From Chaenocephalus aceratus (Eukaryota; Chordata; Actinopteri; Perciformes; Channichthyidae), in NCBI GenBank assembly GCA_023974075.1, contig CM043797.1, forward strand, positions 34,195,639-34,259,638: a stretch of DNA of 64,000 nt. The letters are read 5' to 3'. The notes below the pieces were generated by a model. That model saw nothing but the letters and a program-made list of their open reading frames with translations. It ran no database searches and was not told the origin of the DNA. Positions 34,001-43,769 of the stretch are shown here, one piece after another; positions within the stretch are counted from its first letter, which is position 1, and each line of letters begins with the position of its first letter. Both the position numbers and the translations under genes were made by a program.

Positions 34001-34199
34001 TTATTTTAGTGTCTTAAAAGTAGACTGAGGTATGAAGGGTTAACGTTACATCTTAGAATAATTTTAGTCATGTTCTGTATACATACTAACACATAAGGGT
34101 ATTGACTTAGTGTGGTTTATCTTTTTGTCGCTGCTTTTAATTTAAACTGAGCTGTTGTGTTCATCAGTAAAGTGGAACTTCTGTGGGAAACTATTCATA

Positions 34200-34368
34200 T
34201 CTTAAACGGCACTTTAACTTTTTATTCATGTATTTTTTCTTTTAATGTTTCTTTTATTATCTTTTACTGTTTTTAAATGCCTTTGTCTGAATGTCTTTCA
34301 TTTTTGTAAAGCACCTTGAATTGCCTTGTGTTGAAAGGTGCTATATAAATAAACTTGCCTTGCCTTGG
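34200..34368 (+). mobile_element. Non-LTR retrotransposon 3' tail
   Basis: The phrase TGTAAAGCACCTTGAATTGCC ... GAAAGGTGCTATATAAATAAA is a common 3' end of teleost LINE/SINE elements, followed by a short CTTGC repeat. The left boundary is a guess. Confidence 0.5.
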
Positions 34369-34525
34369 TTACTCCATGTTTACTAGCTATAAGATTAACG
34401 TTACAGTACATCACTCTTTTTCACTTCTTACTCAGTCAGCCAGAATGCAGATATCCCCATTAGATTCACAAACCTGAAACATCCATTTCTTCACTGCTGG
34501 TGATGACATTGTTGTCAGCTGCTGA

Positions 34526-34527
<2 letters not shown>

Positions 34528-34567
<40 letters not shown>
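34528..34567. repeat. (CTG)n microsatellite
   Basis: About 13 CTG units in the nested repeat block. Confidence 0.95.
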
Positions 34568-34569
<2 letters not shown>

Positions 34570-34653
34570 GTGGCACCTGCTTCGATGAAAATAACTTTCT
34601 AATATCCATAACTTTATAGGCTATTAGCTTAAAACTCGTCAGGCACTAGGAAG

Positions 34654-34920
34654 CATAGATATATATATAAACACTAGATGACTCACCCGCGCTGCTGGCC
34701 AATGGAGACCGACGTTGCCACTTGGCCGCCATCTTGCTACAGGGAGTTCTCTCATTCATAACATTATGGTTTACTATTTAAATAACCATAGCTTGCTCAA
34801 TTTTCAATCAATTTTCAAACGGTTTGGTTTTTTATAAACATCAAAGATGTAGTTATGATACTGCATACTTATAATCATGGACTTTCATTTGAAAATAACA
34901 TTAATCAGATAAAGCAATAG

Positions 34921-34954
<34 letters not shown>

Positions 34955-35821
34955 GGTATTTATATTAAATATTTGCCGGTGTATATATTTCCATTTATTT
35001 TATTATATTGTTAATATGTAAAATAAATTATAAAATTAAAATGCATTTATATTTTATATATAAAAATCGGTCTCATGTTACCACTCTGTAAACCAAGAGT
35101 TGTTAATTTAGCAATGCCTTAGCTTTAAGAACAGAGACACAACTAATGACAATAGCATATGTTGGTATATTATTTAGTTATTCACACCTTTATCAGAAGA
35201 ACCAAACAAACATAAAATGTGCTCACAGACAGGCCAGTTCTGTCTAATTTATCACAATTATTTTGACATGAGATCTTCATATAGACTGCAGACAGACAGA
35301 CTGTGGTGATTAGAGCATCCGTAGGCTGCACAAAAGTCCGGCATAGTCAGGTACTTCTGTAAACACAAAGCCAGCAAATTCCTGTATCATAAGATGTTTT
35401 TAACAAGCCAAACCACTTGGAAGAAATCATGTGTAACTTAAGTTGTGTTGAAAAGAAAGAGCAGTTCTGCCTCTCCCACTGGTGTAAAGTTGCTGGGTCA
35501 ACTTTGTAATACTAGGTCTCACTGACGGCCTCTTGTTATTAGCCAGCTAATAAATACAACCACATACACAAAGAAAAGCTGCAATTTCAACATGTCCAAT
35601 CATCCTGTATCATAGCCATGCTAATCATGTTTATAATAAACCAAACCGTTTGTAAATCAGTCAAGATTTCAGTGAGTTAAGAGTATTTTTGTGCAGATCA
35701 CTCACCTTACAACAGCTACCATAACGCGACTCAGAGTAACTGTTAACTGTAGCAAGATGGCGGCCGGTCAGCTACGCTGGAAAATCTCCCATGAGCCATC
35801 TAGTGTTTATATATATCTATG
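34654..35821. mobile_element. hAT-like non-autonomous element C, complete
   Basis: Terminal inverted repeats CATAGATATATATATAAACA (left) and its near complement at the right end, extended by CTAGATG and, inward, GCCGCCATCTTGCTA/TAGCAAGATGGCGGC. Flanked by the exact 8-bp duplication CTAGGAAG at 34646-34653 and 35822-35829. No transposase frame; a (CA)n run sits at about 34923-34953. Confidence 0.82.
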
Positions 35822-37878
35822 CTAGGAAGGATCACTTCTTCTTCAGGGCAGGGAAGGCTACGCAGTACGCAGGCTAATGTCCCGCAGCGGCTGCCTCTCT
35901 GGTGGACTCCGGTACTGCACATTACTCCCGAGACATTTTCAAAAAAAATGTTTTTTTTAAGTGAAAACATCCGGGGCTTTTCAGAAAACATCCGGGGCTT
36001 GAGCCCAAGTAGCCACCCCCTAGCGCCGCCTCTGGTCAGGACAGAGTCAGTGTCTCTCCCCCAAACTCACACATATACAATTCGATATGAACTGAAGAGC
36101 CGCATGAAACTAGGCAAAGAGCCGCATGCGGCTCGAGAGCCGCGGGTTGGCCACCCCTGATGGTTTGACCACCCAACTACACACTGCTGAGCATAATCTA
36201 AAGCACTTTCATCTGTTATGGCCTATGCTCTGTACATGGAGGGTTCTGCAGAGAAAGATTGCTTTTATAGTTTATAGAAATACAGTAAATGAAGAAACAC
36301 AAATGAGTTGTTGAAAAAAAAATCACATTTTATTCAAAAATAACATTGTGCAACTAACATTGTGCATCTCAGCACATAGCTACTATGCTTCGGATCTCTC
36401 TAAGTGTGATGCATTGTTTGCCAACACCCAGTTTGTAACTGCTGCTTCCTGTGCCTCATTGAAAATCCTTAGCCTTCCACCTGCACCTCTTTGTTTCTCA
36501 GTCCTTCAGATAAACAACAAAGACATAGTGGTCGGTCAGTGTGTGTGTTGCATAAAAGTAAGTTTACCACAGTACATTGTGCAGGATGTTTGTACAGTTA
36601 TAGTATGCAACATGCCAACAATTCAATTACAGTAATGAAGTAAATACGTTTCACAAAACAGATATAAGCACTGATATATCATGAATTATGCAGAGCTAAA
36701 ACTAACTAACCTGTTTTCAAGTCTAAGTGTCCGGATTACAGAGGCAACAGTAAATCGGATTAGATTAGGCTGAACCCTCTGTCCAGCCTCTCTCATCGTC
36801 AAACCATGGTTGATAACATTTCATTACATTAGAGAGTACTCTTCTTTGTCCACGTCCTCTCCCTCCAGCTCTACCTCTACCTCTCATTCTTCCTCCTCTC
36901 ACTCTCACCCAGCTCTTCCTCTTCCTCTTCCTCTTCCTCTTGCTCTTGCTCTTGCTTCCATGTTGGCTTCCATTGTTGCTGTAAGAAAGTTCTCACCTGT
37001 GGTCTTTTTATAGTGCTAACATCCTGATTGATGAGCCAACAATGATGCTACCAGGTGTTTGGTCATGTGGAACGTGTTTCTTGATCATTGGTCCATGTGT
37101 GAGGCATTTTGAATATCAGTGTTTTAAACCTGCTAACACGTGACTTTATGTCAGATTCCTGTGTCTTACGTGAAGAAACGTGTGCAGTGGTTTGCAAAAA
37201 GGGCTGTGTTGATTTGCAAATTGTGTGAAAAGCTGAAAACGTGTTTAGAGTTTTAGAGATTTGAGCTGATGTTTTGCTCTTTGAGTGTCAGTTAAAATAA
37301 TTGGGCTTTATGTAGAATTTTAGTGTGTTAGCAATCCAGAAAAACTGTATTCATCTATTTTAGTCTAATGGAATCATAATTTAGACTTGAAGACACAAGC
37401 GATTAAAACGATAAACTAATTAAAAGATGTTTACTGAGGTAATAACTCAGTGAGAAGTAGGGTACTTTTCTAATAGATTTCCACTTAATCTGACTTATTT
37501 TACTTAGAAAACTCGTGAAGTGGCCATTAGTAAGAATGGAAGTTTCCCATTGTATGGTGTTCACATGCTGAGCGATAATGATACAACTTACAAGACTCAT
37601 GCTATGTACGTTTGTGTCAGCTCGACTTCATCCATGGATGTAATTCAGCAAACCCCTGACTCCTGCCCTGCTCTTTTGGTGCATACTGTAGAGGTTTGGT
37701 CAGCAGGAATTTAACTGCCAGTTGATTAAACTGCTCTTAGGGAAGCACTTATAAAGAATGCATCTGGTCCAGCACATAACACTTCCTCTGGGCTGGCATC
37801 ACCCCACATACATGAGCATAGATGTTTCCTTTACTTCACCTACTCACTACCAATCAGCAGAATTAACTGCTGCAACCT

Positions 37879-38040
37879 CAATCAATCAATAAATCAATCA
37901 ATGTTTATTTATATAGCCCAATATCACAAATGTTACATTTGTCTCAGTGGTCTTCACAGTTTGTACAGAATATCAGTAACCTAGAACCTATGATGTTACA
38001 CAGTACCTGTTTGAGATGGCAAGGACAAGGATAGAAAGAG
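37879..38040 (-). mobile_element. LINE-type 3' tail, minus orientation
   Basis: The reverse complement ends ATAAACATTGATTGATT after a block containing AAATGTAACATTTGTGATATTGGGC. The same block occurs in plus orientation at 53939-54172, so these are two copies of one family. Confidence 0.7.
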
Positions 38041-38830
38041 AGGATTCATTCAACAGCAACATATCATATGTTGTACGTTTCACTTATAAGGAAAATGATA
38101 CTTGTTTTAAGAGAGTTCTGTTCGTCCCTTTTCAAATATATTGCCTTAATCAACTTTGAGAATGTTTTTTTGTCCATTTGTGTCAGAGTTGTATTCATGT
38201 ATAATTGAGGGCATTAAGAGAAGTATGTTTTGGAATCACATCCCGACCTGTATTATATACAGTATTATTATAACCAGTGGTATCCATCCAGGAAGCTTGT
38301 GTCACAATGTGCAGTGATGGTGACAGGGTTAGAAATCTTCCTGTTGTCATTACTGTCAGCACCTCTTCCACTGAGCTTGTCACAGCTCATTAGGAGCACA
38401 TACTTCTTTTGTTACCATGACATTAAGTCAGCTCTCAGGTAGCACATGGCTCATGCTGATGGAAGTGAACCTGTCTGAGGTGAGGGGACACAGTCAGAGG
38501 AGAGCCACACTGTCAGGGATTTACTGGCGCTTTTCTTTGCAGTGAGAATATAAAGTCTAGTGAGGCTGACGAGGCTGGTGGAAGATCTGCTGAGACCTGA
38601 GCGAGAAATAGTTTCTTCATGAGTTTACAAACAATTTTGTGTAATGTTAATTGGAAGAAGAGTAATAAAGAAATTCAATATATAAGTGAAATCGATCCCA
38701 AATGTAGGAACAGAGCTACTTCATCCTCAGAGGATAGAGAAGTTCTGCAGAACACAGCTTACAGTTACACTATATAGTAGAGAATAGCCAACTGGTCCCA
38801 CCCTTAAATTCCTTTAGGCATCATCTAAAC

Positions 38831-38922
38831 CAGTGTTTCTCAAACTTTTTCATACCAAGGACCACTTAACCAATAAAAAAAACACTCGAGGGCGCTCACG
38901 GACCACACTTTGAGAAGCACTG
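38831..38922. mobile_element. Miniature hAT element, 92 bp
   Basis: The terminal inverted repeat CAGTGTTTCTCAAA is matched by TTTGAGAAGCACTG. Perfect 8-bp target duplications ATCTAAAC lie at 38823-38830 and 38923-38930. Confidence 0.88.
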
Positions 38923-39022
38923 ATCTAAACATCCCCACCATTAAACCATAAAACCCCCTCGTCCTTAACCATTTGCATATCCCCCTTTTACACTTCCTTT
39001 TGCCCTGCAGAAATGCAAATCC

Positions 39023-39751
39023 TTAAAGGTCCCATGACATGCTTTTCTGGTTATTACCCGTCCCCTTGTGCGTTATGAAGGTTTTTATGCATGTAAACGG
39101 TCTGCAAAGTCACAAACCCTCAAAGTACACCCTGTAGCGAGTAAAAATCTAACACAGAAAAGACCTGTCTATGCTGCCCCAGAACGCCTCGTTGGAGATT
39201 TCTCTTTTTCCATTTTTTTCTTCCTGGTCATAGTGACGTAATGGTCATAGTGACGTAAAGGCTCCGCGGATTTCCACACACACACACTCACAGTGTGCTC
39301 AGGCTGAGTTCCGCGGTGTCTCGCTGTCTCGCAGACCCCACGCAGCAACCAGGAAACGACACCAGTAATCCAGCTAACACTGTCCGCTCCTCGAGCCTCA
39401 AAGGGCGGAGCAGTGAGCCCCGCAACGTCCCGCCAACACGGCACCCAGACCCCACGCAGCATTCTCATCTGTTTGTCATTTTCTGGTTGCTAACAAATGC
39501 CATTTTAACACATAATCACTAATGTTCCGCTGTAACGATGGTGGACTCATCAGAACAGAGTGGGCTCATAGGGAGGGGGGGCAGGACCTCCAACAAGGTG
39601 TGTAGGACAGAGAGTGAATACACATACTATACAGAGATGCTGTATGAGAAACCAATGTGATTTTGGAACATTGAACAATGTAAATATATTCTAGTAGACC
39701 TCAACAATGGAATTATGATCAGTAGAAATGGCCATGACATGGGACCTTTAA
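39023..39751. mobile_element. T2/Kolobok-like MITE, complete, 729 bp
   Basis: Left end TTAAAGGTCCCATGACATG and right end CATGACATGGGACCTTTAA are a near-perfect inverted repeat including TTAA on each side. Non-coding inside. Confidence 0.82.
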
Positions 39752-40097
39752 CATATGTCTCTGTTAAACACATACAAGACTAAAAATACAACTCAACAGT
39801 GTAAAAGGCAATCAGAGTATAAGACTATTATGTTTTATGTGATAATTTGACACAACACCAAATACCAAGTTTGTAATACACTATTCATTTGTACATCTGT
39901 TTTATAATCTTTATATCCAAACATGTAGGCCTATATATTATTACAGTATACAATATTTATTATAATGGGAAGTGCTGAGTCATCATTAAAACCCCTTTTA
40001 AACTCTATAGTATTTAATTTGCGTTCTCTATTATCCTATTCTTTGTTCTATGTATATATATATATTTGATGTCCTTTCTTCACTTTTTTTTTTTCGA

Positions 40098-40606
40098 TAG
40101 TTCCTGGGATTTTGCGTTCACACCAAAAAGATCTGGAACTAGAACTTTGCGAACCTTTTCACCCCTTTTTAGTCCCTGCTAGATAGCAGGTACTTTCATG
40201 GGAGAAAAAGGTTCCCATTTCTGATTGGCTGGGCGAATTGAAAACCACGCCCCATAAAACTCTGAAAAGTTTTTATGAAGCTGCCATTTTATTTGCTCGC
40301 ATTAGCATTATTAGCATTTGCGCACAGCGCACCAACGGAGAGAGACTAACTTATGCCCGGGGACTTCAGGTGGCAGTATACGCCGTGAAGTTGTTTGCGG
40401 CCTGCCAGGAAACCCAAAGCAGAAGAAGAAGTGATGTCAGCAGCTCCCTCGGGGACTTATTCCGCTATTACGCTCATTACGCGATTTACTAAATAGTTCC
40501 AGGATTTAAAAGTTCCGAGAACTATTCCTGGGAAAAGTACTTGGTGTGAAAGCGTACTTTTCCAAGGAATAGTTCCCTGGAAATCTTTAGTTCCGGAACT
40601 ATCTAG
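40098..40606. mobile_element. MITE-like palindromic repeat
   Basis: Starts TAGTTCCTGGGATTTTGCGTTCACACC and ends with AGTTCCGGAACTA after TTGGTGTGAAAGCGTAC. The outer TAGTTCC/GGAACTA and inner TTCACACC/GGTGTGAA pairs are inverted. Class not assigned. Confidence 0.55.
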
Positions 40607-40608
40607 TA

Positions 40609-40936
40609 CAGGGATCATCAACTACATTTGTCCAAGAGCGAAAATTATTCTTAGAGACACTTTCGGGGGCCAGCGATTTTTAAATATATAGCCCTGAATT
40701 TTGAAGTTGTTGACCAGAGTGGGGGTTGCTAGTGAAGCACGCTCATGTACTGTCAAGTCGCCGGAGCCTCACAGCGGGGCTACTGCGGAGCGCATAAAGC
40801 AGACTCTTCACGCTAACGAAGGATAACTTCTTCTTCAGGGCAGGGAAGGCTACACAGCTACTATCCTGCAGCTGCTGCCTCTCTGTTGGACTCCGGTACT
40901 GCACATTACCCACAAGACGTTGTAAAAAAGTGGGGG
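40609..40936. mobile_element. hAT-like fragment related to the right part of element B
   Basis: Begins CAGGGATCATCAACTACATTTG. Its 40824-40930 part (CTTCTTCTTCAGGGCAGGGAAGGCTAC ... GACTCCGGTACTGCACATTAC) closely matches 35833-35925. The right end is unclear. Confidence 0.5.
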
Positions 40937-41810
40937 GCGAACCATAGACTGTATATATAAATGGACGTAGGGTCCGTGACGTCACCCATAGGATTCTGCA
41001 GAGTTGCCGAGAAGCCCTTAGTAGGCGGAGTCGGTCACTAACGGCTCGACAGTGACGTCAGAGTTCTACTCCCGCCTGCTCCAAATAAGGGCAAAGAGGC
41101 GGAGCCGATGCGGGACCTCCTGCCACCGAGCTGGAAGTTCCAGAGCTAGCTGAAGCTACCAAGCTAAGCTAACATGCTCCCCATCTGCACACTGCCGTCA
41201 CATTTTACGTTTCTAAGGTAAGCGGACATGAAACTATTCAGCAAAACTATAAATAATAATCTTTATTATTTTGTAATAGTATTAAGAATACATGATAAAT
41301 ACATAATACATGTAGAAATTGCTCAATTGTAATACCCTCGTTCTACTAGACTCAAACAACACATTCCTTATATATTTCAAAGACGAGAGAACAAAAGAAA
41401 CCTATAACCCATTCAAGCAAGCTTTTAACATGTCTAGAAGAAAGATTGAGGTTATATTTTAATATATTATTTTATGTTGTGGATACTTTAGCCTCCATCC
41501 ATGTTTACAATTGTCCACACTATTTTACACTTGCATTTATGAATATAGTTTTGCTGTGTTTTACACTTTAGTATTATGTTTATAGTTAGCTTTGATATTC
41601 GCTTAATTTATTAGAAAGATTTTCTTTTCATGATCTGATATTTCCTCAAATGTTCTTATTATGGGGCAGTACTTACTGGTGCTTGAAATTCAAATATTTA
41701 CTAAATATTCAATTCAGATAACATTTGTTTAAAACATTTGACAAACACATGTATATGAAAAAAAAAAGATTTATTTATGTTCAATACAATGAATACAATA
41801 CAATGCATAT

Positions 41811-42026
41811 TTAGGTATTCAGGTAGCGCATCAAACCCTCTCTGATGTCAGTGCCCTCCTCCTCTGCACCTTGAGCCACTGCTACCCCAGGCTCTGCTGC
41901 TGCTGGTGCATTCCACCCATCCTCATAGTCCTCTCCATGACTCTCGCAGAGGTTATGCAGAGCACAGCATGTCAGCACCATGGATTTCACAAGAAACAAG
42001 TAAACGATCACTTCCACATCCTCCAT
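41811..42026 (-). pseudogene. PIF/Harbinger (HARBI1-like) transposase C-terminal fragment
   Basis: The 71-residue frame contains VLTCCALHNLCESHGEDYED, resembling the conserved C-terminal part of Harbinger nucleases (CC-x-LHN-x-CE). The N-terminal DDE domain and the Myb-like partner are absent. It ends near a minus-strand AATAAA-like site at about 41770. It is a decayed or internally deleted copy. Confidence 0.7.
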
Positions 42027-42588
42027 TGTTGTGTGTGTTTTGTGAGTTGTGTCGCATTGAAGATGACGCCACTGCAGTTTTACCTCGGACGGCCCGCGAG
42101 GCCTGAGCGAGGACGCTTAGGGACGCTTAAACGGGGCTACCCTGCTGCAGTGGAAATGCGCCATTAGCTTGCATTGTTATGGATCTAAAGGTAGCCAAAG
42201 CTAACTTTCATAGCACAGCTTTACTTCTCATTTAACACAATAAATAAACAGACCGTATAGTACAGCACAAACAACACAAATGATCAATACTTACATATAT
42301 GTTCTTCTGCGGGTGTTCTATCCACGCTCAGCTACCGCACCGCAGCTGCCAGCACTGTACAATCGCTGGAGGACTGGGCTGTCACTCAAAAACTGAGTAG
42401 CCAAAGGGGACGTCCTCCTGAATATCCCGTCAACCTGGGTGGTTTGTGTCAGAATCTCAAACAAAAAGTGAAGAAGCGCAAATGAGAGAGCTGCAGCGAG
42501 AGCAAAAGTCTGATCATTGAGAAAGAAGAAACAAGAACTGCAAACAAAAACCTATGTTAAAACAAAGAAAAAAGACTTATAGTTTACA

Positions 42589-43767
42589 AGGGGTCTGCAA
42601 CAGGCGGACCGCGGTCCGGATCCAGACCCAGACGCCGACCTATACGGACCTATAATCAATACATTAATATTGTCGCTGCCGACAGGGGGCGAAAGAGACG
42701 AGTGAGCGATACAGGGAGAGAAACACAGAAGAAGAGATGAGAGCGCGGCAGAGAGAAGCAGAGAGGAAAGTGAGTGAAGAGAATAATTAGCGATACAGGG
42801 AGAGAAGCAGAAAGGAGAGTGAACAGGCGTGTTAGCGGCAGACAGGGAGAGACAAATAATTACACATGGCGCTCTCCAAGAAGAGGAAAGTGGACAGTGA
42901 GAACAGAGCTTTTAACCCTGAGTGGACGGACTCATTCATGTTCATCCTGGGAGCACAGAGCAAGTGTGTCTCATTTGTTCAGAGACCGTGGCGCTCATTA
43001 AAAGTGCTAAAACGCCACTATGAGTCAAAACACAAAGTATTTGACCAAACATTCCCTTTCAAGTCAGCACTGAGGTCACAAAGAAATAAACATCTTTCCA
43101 GGGCAGGCTAACCGAGGCTAACCACTGAGCACCTGCATGTGTGTATGAGAATGGCCCTGACACCATTTCAGCCCAGATTTAAACTCCTGGCAGGACATGC
43201 TTAAGCTCAATTCTCGCACTGAATAAAAAGAAAGTGAGTGACGGACTGCAATATAAGAGGGAAAGAAAGAGAAACTTTAAAACTGTTCAATTGTTATGAT
43301 GTGTAAAGACTGATATTGTTCTATATTCGTCTGAAACTGTTAAGTCATGATGTGCAACGGTTAACAAAGAAAAAGGGAAACTCAAGCTGCTGCTACACTT
43401 TATTTTATCCATCTAAAATTAAGCACTTTTAAGATGCACACATTTTCAAAAGCTATTTTATTTATTTTCTCTCTTTTATTTTGAAATGCAGCCCGAGAGG
43501 AACATTACACATATCCACAGTATTTTACTGTAGGCCATATCTGTATAGTTCAATGTTCATTGACAATACATATTGTTGTTTATGAATTGTACTTTATTTG
43601 ATTGGCAGTCAGTTGTTGATTACATGCAGACGTTGATAAAGCTACAGGCTACTTCAATATATATCACACTAATTCATGAAGCAAGTTAGACATTTTGAAG
43701 TTCCGGACCTTTGCATGGGGACATTTTCTCTAACTGGACCTTGTTGAATTTTAGTTGAATACCCCTG
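42589..43767 (+). mobile_element. hAT element, internally deleted (BED/GTF2IRD2-like transposase relic)
   Basis: The left end AGGGGTCTGCAAC and right end GTTGAATACCCCTG form an inverted repeat, and GTTTACA occurs on both outer flanks (left 42582-42588, right from 43768), close to an 8-bp duplication. The enclosed frame at 42866-43111 is a transposase start. The remainder is non-coding, so the element is non-autonomous. Confidence 0.7.
42866..43111 (+). pseudogene. hAT transposase N-terminal relic
   Basis: The 81-residue frame starts MALSKKRKVDSENRAFNPEW, carries SKKRKV like a basic nuclear signal and the finger-like LKRHYESKH, then a stop. In related transposases I remember, a Cys-containing stretch lies between these blocks; here it is missing, so the finger looks collapsed. 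The catalytic domain is absent. Confidence 0.65.
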
Positions 43768-43769
43768 GT

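Larger units (their letters stand above)
32022..36034. mobile_element. hAT-like composite element B with nested insertions
   Basis: The left terminus CAGAGGCGGATTTAGG and the right terminus CCCCTAGCGCCGCCTCTG form inverted repeats (CAGAGGCGG/CCGCCTCTG). They are flanked by perfect 8-bp duplications GTCAGGAC at 32014-32021 and 36035-36042. Inside are a T2-like left end (32288), a hAT fragment with a BED finger (from about 33175), a LINE-type tail (about 34200-34368), a CTG run and a complete 1168-bp hAT-like element (34654-35821). The native sequence near both ends shares the phrase ATCCGGGGCTT-AGCCCA. Confidence 0.8.
36043..39022. other. Intergenic DNA with minor repeats, no gene seen
   Basis: A hAT-type right terminus GCGGGTTGGCCACCCCTGA lies near 36144-36162. 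A LINE tail lies at 37879-38040, a 92-bp hAT MITE at 38831-38922 and a CTCTTCCTCTTCC-type low-complexity run at 36840-36955. The open frames seen are short and repeat-like. Confidence 0.55.

Noticed and set aside
41871..42167. Plus-strand frame opposite the Harbinger fragment
   Set aside because: The minus strand carries the recognisable transposase motif.
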